A DNA stretch of 64,000 bases from Dicaeum eximium (lineage: Eukaryota > Chordata > Aves > Passeriformes > Dicaeidae), in the NCBI GenBank assembly GCA_013396995.1, contig VWZP01001425.1, positions 226,793 to 290,792 of the forward strand. The letters are read 5' to 3'. The notes beneath the pieces were generated by a model. That model searched no databases and was not told the DNA's origin. It worked only from the letters and a program-made list of their open reading frames with translations. Made by a program: the position numbers and the translations under genes. Within the stretch, counting starts at the first letter, position 1, and the number at the start of each line of letters is the position of its first letter. This document shows, piece by piece, positions 33,401 to 46,325 of this stretch.

Positions 33401-36400
33401 GGATGACGCAGGGCTGGAGGAATGGTGCTTTGGGGCTGGTGTAATTTCTGAGTAGGAATGCTGCTGAAGCGCTGTACCGAGGTGCATCCTCCCTGCCTCT
33501 GACTAGAGCTATCAGTGTATCACTTTCAAATGAGCAGCTGAAATTAAAAGCTAAACTAAAAGAAACCTGGCTGCATCTGGGACTTGTCAGAAGCCTCATT
33601 CAGAGATGCCATTGTCACATTTTCCAAGAGCCTGAAGATGTGGAAGATAATTATCCCATCCCATAGACAAGTCTATTTGTTCCTTACACCAGTTGCTGTG
33701 CAATTTGAGTATCTTCTTTTTTTTCCTCCTTGTTTAAGGGGTCCAACAGAAGCTCCAGGCTGCTGCTCAAATAGATTCCCTATTTGCCTATGCTGCAAAC
33801 ATAAACATTTGGTAAAGCTAAGTTTGCCTGGATTCCCCATGTGCCAGTTCACCTTAGAGATCTGCAGATAAACCTGCTGTGCTGGTCCCTGGCTATCTCT
33901 GGGCTCCCATCCTGCTTGACAGATGTGGCAAGTGTCCCTAAGTTTGGTCAGGCTTGATCAGGCAGATGCTGCTCAGTTTGGCTGTGGTGGGTTTTAGCTC
34001 AGTGGGATGGGCAGGAGGAGAAGGGCATTGGCTTTGTCACATCTCTGGGGCCCCGTCCACGTGTCCTGGGGTGGTGCAGCACCAACAGCCCCCACACATG
34101 CAGAGCATCCCCCGTGGGTCTGAAATCAGTGCCTGGGCTGGCTCCTCCATTCTGCACTGGAATGAGACCCAGGTCTGCCGTGTCCCATGGGCTGCCCTCC
34201 CTCCCTTCCTGACATTCCTGGCGTTTGGACTTGCCAGCACCGAGCCATCGCAAAGGACTTGTGAGGAGCGAGCTCTCGTGGTGACCTGATGGTACAGAGT
34301 GGAAATGGATGTCCCCAAATTCATCACGCCCTTTATTTAATATTCTGCTTGCTTGGATTGAAGCCTCTGTAATGAACAGGCTGTTTTCTCACAGCAGCAG
34401 GTTTGAGGGGATTCTTTGTATTGGAAATCTCAGTGTTCACAAATATGGAGTATTCTGCAGAGAAAAATCACTCCGGAGAATTTGTGCTGAGGTAAATTTT
34501 ATCTCTGATGGAGAATTTTCTTTCTGAATAGGCAGTCAGGGCCCAGCATCCCATATGTTCCCTGCAGAGTCTCGTAAGGCAACTCCAGGAGCACCTGCAT
34601 GGGCTGAGTGACAGCAGGAGCTGCTGGGGATGGGGTGCAGGGTTGCTTCAGCCCCTGAGTATTATCGCAATAATCTTCACATTTGGCTAAAAGAAAATTG
34701 GAGACGCCCGTTTGTACTGGTGAAGGAGGAAATACAGATTTCAGGAGTGGAGGGAAGGAGAGGAAGGGATTGCCTTTCTTTGCATTAATATAAGATGAAG
34801 ATTAATTCTGCTAGCAGGATTCTGTCTGCTTGTCAGAATTCAGTGATTTTCCATTTTGGATCAGCGCGGTGCCAGAATGTAAATCCCCTTGCCTTGTGTC
34901 TTTCAAAATAAAATCAAAAAGCCTCCCTGATTGCTTATATGGGCAGCTAGCACACCTTAAGAAGTAAGAAAGGTTCAGACAGGAATATAATAAGGCCCAG
35001 GAAAGTGGCAGCATGAAAGGGATGACCTTTATTTGCAATCATAGCTGAGATTTACAGTTTATTACTGATAGCTTTTATAAAGAGCCATTCAGTTCAGAGG
35101 TGAGAGGTTTGTCATCTGGAAATGCAATTAACTTTAGCCTTATCCCAATCCCCCTGGTCTTAGTGTGAGAGCAGCACTTGAGCAATATCATGATTTTCCC
35201 TCTAATTTCTCTTTTCCCTACATTTTTGTCTCTTCTATCCCTTGTTCTTTGGCATAAATACAGGTGCATGTTTTTTGCTGCTATTATTTCATTATTATTA
35301 GATGCACCTTTGAATTTTTTATTAGCTCCAACTTGATTATTGAATGAGAAGATTTCAAAGAAAGAGTGACATTTAAACCTGAGAATAACTAAGATCACTC
35401 ATGGAAAGGAATTGTGCTATTTATGTCAAAAATTAATTACAGACATGGAGAATCTAAAAAAAAGAAGTATGTGTGGGGAAGAAGAGAAGAAACAGTTGCT
35501 TTTTAAATAGCAATGCTTATTGCTGTCCCCACACAAAGCCCGTGTTCGACACCATCCTGGGGAATTTATCCTTGGTGTTTGGTTCTGTGCCCTTACGCGT
35601 GATCCGGATGCGCGTGCACCAGGAGCACCAAGGAATGAACAAATAGAAGGAGTTTTGGTTTCCCTACCGTGTGCACATGAGAAATTCTGAAAGGTCTCTT
35701 TTGGTTTCACGGGCTGGCTTTTATGGCCCCTCCTTGTCTGCTAAGTCAGGTCTGTAGGAATTTAAGAGCTGGACTCAAAAGCAAGAATTCAGCGTCTCAG
35801 CCGGTTGCTGTTGGTTTTCCCACATCCAGCCCAGGAGGTTTTCCACAGTGGGCTCTGCCTGGCAGAGCGGGGTCCCCCGGCCCCGTGGGTGGCAGAGCAG
35901 GGTCCCCTGGCCCTGCTGCGCCCTGTAACGCCAGAGGGACCAGGAATTCCTGCAGGCTCTGCTTGCTCCTGGGTAAATGAGAGCAGAATAATTACTGCCA
36001 CTGTGGCTTTCATCTGGTTTTATTGTGGCTATTATTTTCATCAGTGTTAGAGGTTAATATCCCTATTTTTCTCCTCTGCTGCCTGAACACAATGGGGGCT
36101 TGGTGCAGACCCAGCCCAGGTAGCCAAGGCAGCACCGGCCCCTCGGGTGAGCCCAGATCAGCAGAGCCCTGCCGAGGGTCCCCGGGGTGGGGATGGCCCC
36201 GTGCCCCAGCAGCACCTGGAGCTAGGGGTGCTGCAGAGCACCTGGGGAGAAAGGACAGGCTGAAAATGGGCGAGGTGGGCGCCAGGCATCCAACCTTGCC
36301 CTGCTCTCGGCCCCTCCTGCCCCTCGCAGTGGTACCCAGGGCTCAGCAGAGCAGAGCGAAGGCAGCTGGGCATCAGTGTCCTTAAACACACCCGGGTGGG

Positions 36401-37185
36401 TGCAGAGGAGTGATGTGTGAGGGGAGCTTGGCTCAGACAGCGCTCAGACGGGAGAGTAAACACTGCCCTTTGCTGCGGAAAGCTTTTGTTCTGGGCTGCT
36501 CTTTATCTTGATGATATTCCAATCCAAAAAGCCTCCTTCCTGCCACTTGACAGCAGAAAAGAAACCTCACTTGTACTTATAGATTTTTATTTTCCCCCCG
36601 AAGATGTGGGGCTGGGTTTAGGTGTCCTTGGGAGTGATGCCTTTTTATTTCCTGCCTTTTTCTTTTTTTATTTTGAGTGCTTTCATCTTAAACCTCCTGG
36701 TTGCACAGGAATGTTCGTGCTGCTTACAGTGCAATTATTTATTTTGTTTGGAGGCAGAGGATCTGATTTTCCTGAGCTGAGAAATGGGATCAGTTTGTGC
36801 ATCCTGAGGTAAATCCATCCAGCTCCCACAGAGCGGGAGCAGCAGTGGAGATGCTGCAGCTGCAGCAGGACCCAGCAGTGTTGGGAAACAACTGGGTTTG
36901 GGGGTTCCTGGTGTGGCATGGAAATGGAATAAGCTAAAATGTAAATAGCTGATAAACTTTCATGTTGTTAATATTGGAGACAAACTGTTTCCATCCTGAT
37001 TTTTGTTTTCCTCTTCTGAATTACCAGGGGTAGAAAAAAAAAAAAGAGTTCACAGCTTGTCTGGGAGCTCACAGCAGCTGGCTCCATTGGTAAAAGTTCT
37101 TGGGAAATGATAAAAATAAAGGAACACCAAAGGAAGGCTTGTGCTCTGCCTTTGGAGTTACCAGGCTGGTAACCCCAACAGGGCT
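30433..37185. other. unique non-coding DNA, longest stretch free of mapped repeats between CR1 copies
   Basis: Alternating GC-rich (31680-32100, 33950-34250, 35800-36400) and AT-rich segments. I see no CR1, no exon with splice context and no RNA gene. A 30-bp duplication at 35860-35919 is listed separately. The many open frames here reach 214 codons (32603-33247 on the minus strand) but show no recognisable domain. Confidence 0.5.
35860..35919. repeat. 30-bp tandem duplication
   Basis: TGGCAGAGCGGGGTCCCC at 35860 recurs as TGGCAGAGCAGGGTCCCC at 35890, period 30. Two diverged copies. Confidence 0.85.
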
Positions 37186-37264
37186 TGCAGGAACCTGGTC
37201 TAGTGGAAGTGCAGGGAGGTGGAACCAGATGGGTTTTAAGGTCCCTCCCAACTCATGATTCTAG
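37186..37264 (+). mobile_element. CR1 LINE 3' fragment (about 80 bp)
   Basis: AACCTGGTCTAGTGGAAGTG, then a GGTTTTAAGGTCCCTCCCAA block and the terminal ATGATTCTA. This is the plus-strand CR1 3' end, severely 5'-truncated. Confidence 0.92.
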
Positions 37265-39644
37265 CAAAAGAAAATCTAACAGGGCTAATTGAGATTTCCC
37301 TCAAAACCAGAATTAGGAAATGCCAGTGGGTCAGAAGCTAACTTTAGGCACCCAGAGAAATGAGAAATATGTATTTCAGGTACAAAAAAGATGTTCAGGC
37401 CAAAGGAATGAGTCAGAAAAGGACCTGTCATGGGTTTCAATCAAACCATCCCCCTGCAATCAGAAGGTCAGTAGCTGTTTCCCATGTGGGTGCCTGCTGT
37501 GTGCTGGTGTCCAGGGTGTGCTGGGCAGAGCGAGGCAGGGCAGGAGGTTCCTCCTGGGGAGAGCTCCGGGAGGGGCCGAGCTCCCTCAGCAGGGGAAGGG
37601 AGCTCGGGGCTGCACCCAGGGCAGCTGCTCAGCCAGAGCCCGCTCTGGCACTGGGGCTGGGGCAGCTCTGCTCTCCCTCCCCCTGTGCCCTGACACCGTG
37701 TGCCCTCTGCTTCCTCCGGCTGGGACACGTGGCAGCTAAGAAATGGTTAATACATTTTATGGTTTCATTGACTCCACTAGAAAATATATTCCCCATGTGC
37801 ACTGAGGGAATAATCTGTTACTTTTTGATCACCTGAGAAGATAAATGAAAATAAATCCTGTGTGCTCATCCATAGAAGCTTAAAAAAAAAAAATCTGATT
37901 TCAGCATGAGAAATAAGTAAGGGTATTCTCAAAATTTGCAGAGCCTGTAGGGCTGGTCATAGTGTAGCTGCTCCAGTGTTTGTATCTGTGTTTTCCTTTG
38001 AGTGTGAGATGCATCTCTCTTACTCTTGTGCTCTCCAAGTCTGTGTTGAATTTTAGGAAGACTCATAGCAAGTGGGCAAGTCTGTGGCTGAGGGAGCTGG
38101 GCTGCTCTGCAGTTGGTTTATTATTTTTATTCTGGCAGAGAACATAGATTTTGGTACCAAATATTGGTGCCTTCACTCCCTGAAGGTCCCTGGGGGCCAA
38201 CAGGAATGGTGGAACTGTGTCTGTGTGGAGGCAGAGCCACGAGACAGCAAAACAAACACCCCTTAGAGAACATCAGCTATTTTCCCTTCCTCATTTGCAA
38301 ATGAACATAAATGGCTTCATGTGAAACAGGGATAATAGCCAAGATGTGGTAGGAAATTCTTTAGAATTTATTAATAATTACACACCTAACTCAGACCTAT
38401 TAGTTGCATTATATATGTTTTAATTGCATTCCTTTTGTGGATTTCTTCAGACTTACAAAATGTTATAGTATTTAATTCAAGCATTCTGGGAAGTTTATAT
38501 AGAAGTATGTTAAATCCAAGTGGGACAATTTTCTGCAACTGGGAAATTGTTTTGAGAAACACCCAATGCTTGGCCACTGTTCTTCTCATTGAGGAAAGAC
38601 ACATTAAATATAATACTGCTACATTATTAAAATTTTACCTCATGGATTTGCTCACACTGATAATTTCTGGATGTTATTTAAAAGCAGGCTAGAAATAGCA
38701 CAAAAAATTATGCATACATTATATTATATCCCAAAAACTAGTCTGGTTCTCTCTCTGCTTATTGATATGATTAAAGCTGTATTAGTTGGATGGATTATAA
38801 TTTCCTTGAGTCTTTGGGGAGTTTTGTCTCTTGTGACTGCCCCATCCCCAAATTTATCTCTGTTACAAACTGGCTCATTCCAGTCAGGTTTGGCCGTGGT
38901 TTGTTCCTGAGTGTTTTCTCTGGTTTCTGACTTGTACAAGAGTGTGAGATGGTTTCTGTGATTTGTGAGACCTGAGTGAGAACAGAAATCCTTCAGATTC
39001 CCAACTCAGTGGTGAAGCCAGCCCAGGGTGTGAGTGGGGAAGCACGAGGGTGGTTTAAAGCACTTGAGGAGTAACCAGCATGTGTGGCCCTAAACTGAAT
39101 AGATCTGCACTAAATAGCAGCACTGGCAGGGTCAGTCAGATTTTCTGGGGGCAGGGAGAGGGAGTATTCATTTCACAAAAATAATTTAAGTTCCAAGCTA
39201 TTGACAACATTATTTACTCATTGTAGCAGCACTAAAGATATTCTATGAAATTCTCCTCTACTTTACCGACTAAAGCAGCTATGCTAAATAAAAAGATTAA
39301 TTGTATGAATCACAACAATACCCACACTGCATCATATTTGTCACCAAATAGAATTTTGTGTGAACCCATCAGCCAAACCCAACCAAGCAATCAGAAATGG
39401 TGGTTTAAAAGGGGTGTAAAATGCAGTATAGATAGTTTTTAAAATGTTAAAAACTAAAAGCCTTTTTACTGAGACAGGAGTTAGGGCTGGGGCAGCCACA
39501 GCTTCACTGGGCACCCTGTGCCAGGGCCTCCCCACCCAAAGCAGAGACAACCCACATCATAACAAATACAGGTTACAGTGGGTAACCAGCCTGGCAGGAC
39601 TGCTGGTTTGGACAAGCAACGTTTTCTTGTTCCACTGAGCAGAT
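37265..39644. other. unique non-coding DNA
   Basis: A GC-rich segment at 37480-37740 carries open frames on both strands without recognisable domains. The rest is AT-rich with an A-run near 37881-37892. Nothing else is recognised. Confidence 0.5.
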
Positions 39645-39705
39645 GGAAGAATGATTTGGGTTGGAAAGGGCCTTTCAGGTCATTGAGTCCAACCACATGA
39701 TGCTC
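39645..39705 (-). mobile_element. CR1 LINE 3' fragment (about 60 bp)
   Basis: GAATGATTTGGGTTGGAAAG followed by GGCCTTTCAGGTCATTGAGT and CCAACC is the reverse complement of a CR1 3' end of the subtype with CTTTCAGG rather than CTTAAAG. Similarity may continue weakly to about 39760. Confidence 0.88.
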
Positions 39706-41526
39706 TGGAGGTGGGAACTCTGCATCCTTTCTCCATCACACCCTCAGCACTGCAGGGACAGAACTGTTCTGTGCTGCTCCTCGAGAGGGTGAAATATTCT
39801 CAGGTCATGGGTGCTGAGGGCTCCCACATGTCCCAGAGCATGTTTTAACAGCCAGGAAGGTCTCTGATGGGTGAGAACAGCCAAGCTCAAGTAAACAGGG
39901 TGGTCAGTGTGGCTTACTTGGACCCAGAGCAGCTGTGCTGTTCTTTTCTGAGAGGTTGTCAAGTAAAATTGAAGGCTTTAAGTATCTGACCTTTTGCAGG
40001 AATTACTTCAACAATGGCTTATTCTACTGTGTCAACTGTGGCTGTGGTTATAACAATGGATTTCACTTTGAGAATGCAAATTGAGTTCCTGATTGTGGGA
40101 TTTAATCCGGGGTGGGCAGTAATCACTGAAAAATTTTGTTCCTGCTAAAGCATTTTAGGTTCCTGCAAGAGTCAAAAGTATTGCTTCAAAGTTAAAAATA
40201 CGACATGTGGGGGGAGAAAAAAGGGGAAAATGGTGATGTTCAGGGAAACAGTGCTGGCATGGGAAGGAAAAGGCCCCAGGCTTTGTGAGACAGGGCAGTT
40301 TTAGATGTATAGGTCGAGATTTTCATGGAGGTTCCTAAGGGCACCTGCACAGAGAACATCTGGGCTCGCTGGCATCCCCAGGATGTGACCACAGAGACAA
40401 AGAGGAAACTACTGGCACATGTCCTGTAGTGGCTGGCAAATGTGGGCGTGGGCAAGCCAACTGAGCATCTCTGCAAATAAGGGATTTAATTGATGTTCAG
40501 GTACATTCTGGGCTGTTTTCTGCTGTTTTTCATTTTAGTTCTGAGAAAGCACCCCCAGGCCCTGAAAACTCACCTGCAAATTCCTTGTGTGTATGGGCAG
40601 GTAAAGATACACACTGCAAAGTTAAAAAGCAAAGAACTCTAGAAATAAACAACCAACAAAAAGAAAAAAAAACCAGAACCAAAACATCAAACCAAACTAA
40701 GCTAAACAAATTTTTAAAAATCCAGCAAAAGTCCTCAGACAAGCAGAAGGGCTTGGATATCGTTTGTCATCTTTTAATTGCTGAGGATGTAGCTCTGGAA
40801 GAGTTTGTGAACCAGGTACTCAATATTTTTAGATCCTGCAGTTGTCACTGTGGGCTTTGCCAGAGATGTTGGAATGCCCATGTACATTGAGCAAAAATCC
40901 CCCAAATTGTGATTAAACACCACTTAGTGAGGCTGCACAATTAAATGTGTTTTACCTGTTAGAATAAGGATTTAGTGGAATTTCTTTGTGGTTTTTTCCC
41001 AAACCAAGTATCTGATTTCTGTGACTTATCAAGAGGCTTATTTGGATAATGACTGCAAATTTGGAACTACTTTTGTACGTCAGAAGGCATCACAGAATTC
41101 CAGTGTTATGCCCTTTGGGTTCACACACAACCAGAGTCTTTTACAGATTAATGAACCCTGTCTTGCAAAGATTAATTTATGAAATATTTGTTGTCTGTTT
41201 CTATGAAGTCACACTGGCACTGTCTGCTTCAGCACAGTGTGTGTGAACGGCTGAATTTGAACATGAAACGCCAAGAAAAATTAACTTCCTGTGACATCAG
41301 GTCGTGATTTCAGGAATGACAGAGCATCCTGCAGGAATGGGAAATGTTCTGACGTGAAACATCCTCCGCTGCTGGGAGATGTTAGATAACGAGCAGGAGG
41401 ATGAAACCCTTGCCAGTTCCACCAAATTTACTTCATTTGCAGGAATTATAAAGCTGAAAACGGTGCATAGGAGAAGCTTGGCAGTAAGTAGAATATGTAA
41501 ATAAACAATAAAAATGGAACGTTCTG
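39706..41526. other. unique non-coding DNA with an A-rich, G/T-poor tract
   Basis: At about 40615-40740 the plus strand is dominated by A with C and few T or G, producing Lys/Asn/Thr-rich frames. It could be an old poly(A)-type tail or simple low complexity. No exon or other repeat is recognised. Confidence 0.5.
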
Positions 41527-41672
41527 GTTGACCCATCCCTGGAGGTGTTCCAGGCCAGGTTGGATGGGGCTTGAAGCAACCTGGTCTAGTGGAAGAAGGC
41601 ACGGCAGAGGGGTGGAACTGGATGAGTTTTAAGGTCCCTTCTAACCCAAACCATTCTATGATTCCATGATCA
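41527..41672 (+). mobile_element. CR1 LINE 3' fragment (about 145 bp)
   Basis: CCATCCCTGGAGGTGTTCCA, then GGCCAGGTTGGATGGGGCTT, and a clean terminal block CCAAACCATTCTATGATTCC. This is one of the best-preserved CR1 3' ends in the window. Confidence 0.96.
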
Positions 41673-44441
41673 GCAGAATTGGTTTTTATTTCCCCACAAG
41701 TTGCTAGAGTAAAGCAAGCAAGACAATATAATTCCAGTGAATGTTCTAATGAAGAACTCCTTGAACACTGGGGCCACCAACCTCATCTGATTTCTGGGTG
41801 TTGATAGATCCATGTTGGCTTGCTGGTGGCTTTACTTGAACTGTGCACTGTTTTCAGGTAAACAGCTGTTTTCACTGTAAATTCCAATGCTTTTTTAGTG
41901 CATGTTTCCATAAGTATAGGGATAGTTAAAGAAGTAATTTTCATGGGAAGACAATTCTATTTTTAAACAGTCTGGTGGAGGGTTTTCCATTGATGATCTG
42001 TGTGTGACATTGATGTATCGATTTCACTCATTTTTTTAGTTTATTTCTTTTTAAACTTCTTTTGACCATGATTTGGGTTTCTCCTGTAACTCCTGTTGGT
42101 CCCATTTGGCTCTTGGCAGCCAGGATGGGTATTTCCAAGTGCCCTGTGCTCCCGGGGCAGAGCGTGACACGGGACCATTGTTCCACTGTTGCCAAAGTTG
42201 TGTGAGCTGGTGTCCAGCAGGAGGGACGGGATGGTTTGGGGGAGCCTCTTGTCCCCAGTTCAGCTGAAGGAGGCAGTCGGGTCCCTGCAGGGCTTCTCTT
42301 GGCAGAGTCAGAGGGGAATGCGCTGCTTATTGCATCTGTAAACCTGGGAGCAGGCCCCAAAGGAAGCGTTCTGCAGGCAGGATGGAAAAGCCATCCCGAG
42401 CCCCGTGGCCGTGCAGGAGCACATGGAGCAGCCCAGCTCTGCTTTTCCGCTCAGCCTCGCCCGGCTCCGCACGCCGCAGGATTCGCTTTCACTGAATAAA
42501 TCTCAGGGCGTTTCACCAAAATCAGACAGTTTGTGAGATGAAATGTAAGCATCAGGCAGATGGCTTGTAAAACAAAATCTCGGGAACCACCTGGATTTTA
42601 GGGGTTTGAGTTACCTGAACAGAGCAGTTTTCTGGTGTCGCTGACCTGTGTGAGCTTTGCTTTGGAAACTTGACATGAAACCAGTTTTACAGATGTTAGG
42701 ATTGCTGTGAAGACTGCGTGTTCCCCAAACGCAGGACGTGGTGATTGCCCCGTGAAAAAGAAGCCTTGAGGATTTATGGGGCTCTCACAGCTCATCTGAG
42801 CAGCTGCCCTGGTCCTGGTGGGGCTCTGGTGGGAGGGGAGCAGGCATCAGCCGTGCATCCCTCCGCAGCCCCCAGACCTGAGTGACCACAAGGACAGATG
42901 TTGAATTATGAATCAGTGCACACTCCTCTCCTGGGGAGTGGTTCTGTGCTCATCCCCTGCCGGTGCAGTTCTGGGCTGCACGAGTTCCCCAGGTCTGTGT
43001 GCTCTGCTGATTTATTAAATATCCTTAGGTGGTGATTGTGAACAACTGAGGCTGCATAGACCAAGAACTGGCTCCAAAACAATGTTTCTCTTCAACAAAG
43101 GAAGTAAAGTACAAGTAACTCCAAATAATGATCTTGGGCTTCAAACACCATCACTCAAAGAATATTAGGAACTCTGAAATTGCATTTTATTCTACGAGAC
43201 ATCTGCTTTGTGTCTGATCTTCCTCTGCAGAGTTAGCCCAGTGTTGAGTGGGCAGGAGGAGCCCAAGTGAGTTTGCATCTGAAGGTCACAAGGGCGCTCC
43301 TGACCGGGCTGCAGGCACGGGGAGGCTCTGCCCAGGGGGTTAAGTCAACTCCTGCACATTTTCTTATGGAATCAATCGCTGTGGAATCTCCTCCTTTTAC
43401 ATCCTTTTGGTGATTGCCTTTTACCTGACAGATCCTTTCTTGCTCTTCCTCTGTGTAGGTTGTCACTTGTTATTTGAGAAACTTTACTTGAGGAATTTGG
43501 AGTGTCGTGTTATACTTTGCACATCATCGGTTTATGTGTGTGAGCTGCAGTAAAGCGCAGTGATTGCTTAAAAACACTATAGTTACTTAAAAGAGATGAC
43601 TTTGATTGTGTGTTTTTTGTTCCCATCACAATAACACTTTGCAGGTGATTATTAAATTAGAGATTTTCTTTGTTTTTTGAACAAAAAAACCCCAACCTTT
43701 TTCATGTCAGTGCCAATTATGAGTAGTAATTTTTCACATTTTACAAAAGAATTTTCTGTCCTGCCTCCACGCCCCCCCAAATAAAGAAGGGCTTTGACAC
43801 TCTATGACAAGGAGGTGGGGGGTAGGGTTTTTTATTATTATTTTTTGCAAACACAGTGCTTTTGACTTTTCTTTAAAAAATCTGTTGACTCTATTGAAAT
43901 GTGACAGGGCAATATTTAACCTGAATAGAGGCATGTTGACTCCTCTTATTAAAACTGACAGTTAAGGACATTTCTCTCTTTATTCCTTCTGATACACGCA
44001 GACAAGTCTTCACTGCTAACTAGTATACAAAATCAAAAACAAAAAAATAGCGAGTGAGGAGATGAGTACCTTATAAACAATATATGAATGACAATTGCAA
44101 GTTTAATCTAGCAAAGAAACCTTTTTTTATCCTTTAAGAAAATTAAAGCCCTTTCAAATTAGCTTGATATATGAAGACAGGCTGACATCATTAATTTTCA
44201 AGTATTCATTCTTCTCCCCTCGCGCACGGATGTGTTCCAGGTGCTGGATGGGTCCACAGCGACACCTATAGCGAGAGGTGCTTTGTGCTGAGCCTGGGGG
44301 TGGCACAGGTTGGCTCACAGGTGACACCTGCTCACGCTCTCCCCTGGCCCTTGGTGTGGGGTTTGGGTTTCTTTGTGGGAGGAAAGACAATCAGTGTTCC
44401 CACAGTGAGCTGCTCTCCCTTTGGGCTGTGAAGAGTTTGTG
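41673..44441. other. unique non-coding DNA
   Basis: A modest CpG-containing GC-rich segment lies at 42110-42490. The rest is AT-rich. No exon, RNA gene or transposon is recognised. Confidence 0.5.
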
Positions 44442-44575
44442 GATTCCCCATCCCTCGGGGTGTCCAAGGCCAGGTTGGACAGGACTTGGAGCACCTGGGA
44501 TAGTGGAAGGTGTTCCTGCCATGGCAGGGGGTAGAACAGGATGAGCTTTAAGGTCCCTGCCAACCCAAACCATTT
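44442..44575 (+). mobile_element. CR1 LINE 3' fragment (about 135 bp)
   Basis: CCCCATCCCTCGGGGTGTCC, GGCCAGGTTGGACAGGAC and a TTTAAGGTCCCTGCCAACCC block in CR1 3' order on the plus strand. The tail after CCAAACCATT is lost. Confidence 0.94.
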
Positions 44576-46152
44576 TTGGCCCTCATGGCAGCCTGACCTG
44601 CACTAGGCTCTTTGGGAAAACTGAAGTTGATTCTGACTTGTACCCAAGGCTGCAAAGCCCAAAGTATTCAGTATTTTCCTACTTGTTTTCTGAAGCAATT
44701 GTGTAAATATCTGTGCCCACGGGGTGCACTGGCTGCTCCTTGCCTGTGGGAGGTTGGTGCTTCTGGGGTAGCAGCAGCATTTCTGGAAAAGGAATTGTTT
44801 CAAAGTAGCATTAAATGGAAGTTTATACCCTTGAATGTCAGGCAGTTGTGAACATCAGAGAGGCAAGAGCCAGGAAACAGCTGGTTCTTAACCTCATCCC
44901 CTCTGCCTGAAGTGCAGGAGTGAAGCTGGGCATGAGGTGAACCAGCAGTCACGGGGGTTGGACCAGCCCTTCTCTTGGCACCAGCTGGTTCACTGCAGAG
45001 AGGGAATGGTGTGTGCTTTGTACCGTCTCAGAGGAGAGCAGGGCAAGCTCCAACACCCTGAGGCGGCAGTTCAGGCTGTCTCAAGGAGCGGGCTGTGCAC
45101 GGTGTGTCCTGCAGGTTCCATGCTGGAACCTGGGCTCTCCAGACATTTGCACAGGCTTGAGAGAAGGATGATCACATGGTCAGCTGTTTTGTTTGGAAAA
45201 TCCTGGATGGGCAGTCAGCAGGAGAGAGGACTGACAGAAGGGAAACCAAAATTGGGGATTAGAAAATTGATGATGTTGGACCTTCTGTAAAACCAACTGA
45301 ACTTAAGGTACAAGATTTAACATATTTATAGGGGGTCATGTTTCAGAATTAAGCTGCTAGTGAATTTTTTCTGGAGTTTTCATGCTTCCAAAACATGTGT
45401 ATGCTTCCAAGCCTCAAAAGAGGGTCTAAATCTATACGGAAAATGTGTGATCTGACGCCTTGGTTAAAGTGTGTGGTTAACAGCTGTGTTTGTACAGATA
45501 ACATAGGGTTCAAGGACTGTGGGCAGAAAATTCTGTATGCATAGAGGCAGGGACAAATGGAAACTGCCAGGTGATTGGCACAAGAGGTGGGGAGAAGAGA
45601 TGTTCTCGTAAAGCAGAGGTAGTAATTTAGTGCCAAATGGTGCTTCATGCGCTGTTCCTGTTGTGTTGCTGTTTCTGCTCTCAAGACACCCAGAGGCTCT
45701 GAGGGAAGCCTGGCTCTGGCTGTGGCCCAGCAGCCTGCTCTGGTGTGTGTCAGGGCTGGGCACTGTCCCTGCTCCTGGGGCCCGTGGTGGGCAGGCTCCC
45801 GATGCCCAGCCGGGCGGTTTCGCTGCTCTGGCAGTGCCACAGCTCTGGCTGGGGCCCTTCCTTGGCTCTGCTGCACCGGCAGAGCTCTGTCTTCCTTTCA
45901 GTCCCCTCGTGCTTTTGCCAGGGCTCAGTTCTCTGCTTTGGCTCGGGGTGGGTGCCCACCCTCCACATCCTCTTCAATTACTTGTTTTTCTGATGAGCGT
46001 TTTTGCACTTTCTCCCGAACTGTCACTAAAGGGTGAGAAAAGCACTGCGAGGCCCCAGAGGCCCTGCCCTCCCTTCCTGCCCCTCTGCTGAGCCGCTCGG
46101 TGCCCGCTGAAGCCTGCAGCCAGCAGTGGCCCAGCCCCGGTGAGCCAGAGCC
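44576..46152. other. unique non-coding DNA
   Basis: Mixed composition, with a GC-rich part at 45640-46150 that leads into the 39-bp minisatellite. Open frames reach 175 codons (45349-45876 on the minus strand) without recognisable domains. Confidence 0.5.
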
Positions 46153-46325
46153 GTGCAGCTCCCTTGGAACTGCTCCCATCCCGTGAGGGCAGTGCAGCTC
46201 TCCATGGAACTGCTCCCATCCCGTGAGGGCAGTGCAGCTCCCTTGGAACTGCTCCCATCCCGTGAGGGCAGTGCAGCTCCCTTGGAACTGCTCCCATCCC
46301 GTGAGGGCAGTGCAGCTCTCCATCA
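46153..46325. repeat. 39-bp minisatellite, four copies plus a partial one
   Basis: The unit begins GTGCAGCTCCCTTGGAACTG. Copies span 46153-46191, 46192-46231 (40 bases, CTCCATGG variant), 46232-46270 and 46271-46309, with a partial fifth copy carrying the CTCCAT variant. Copies 1, 3 and 4 look essentially identical, which indicates recent homogenisation. The 39-base period keeps a stop-free frame open on both strands. Confidence 0.95.
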
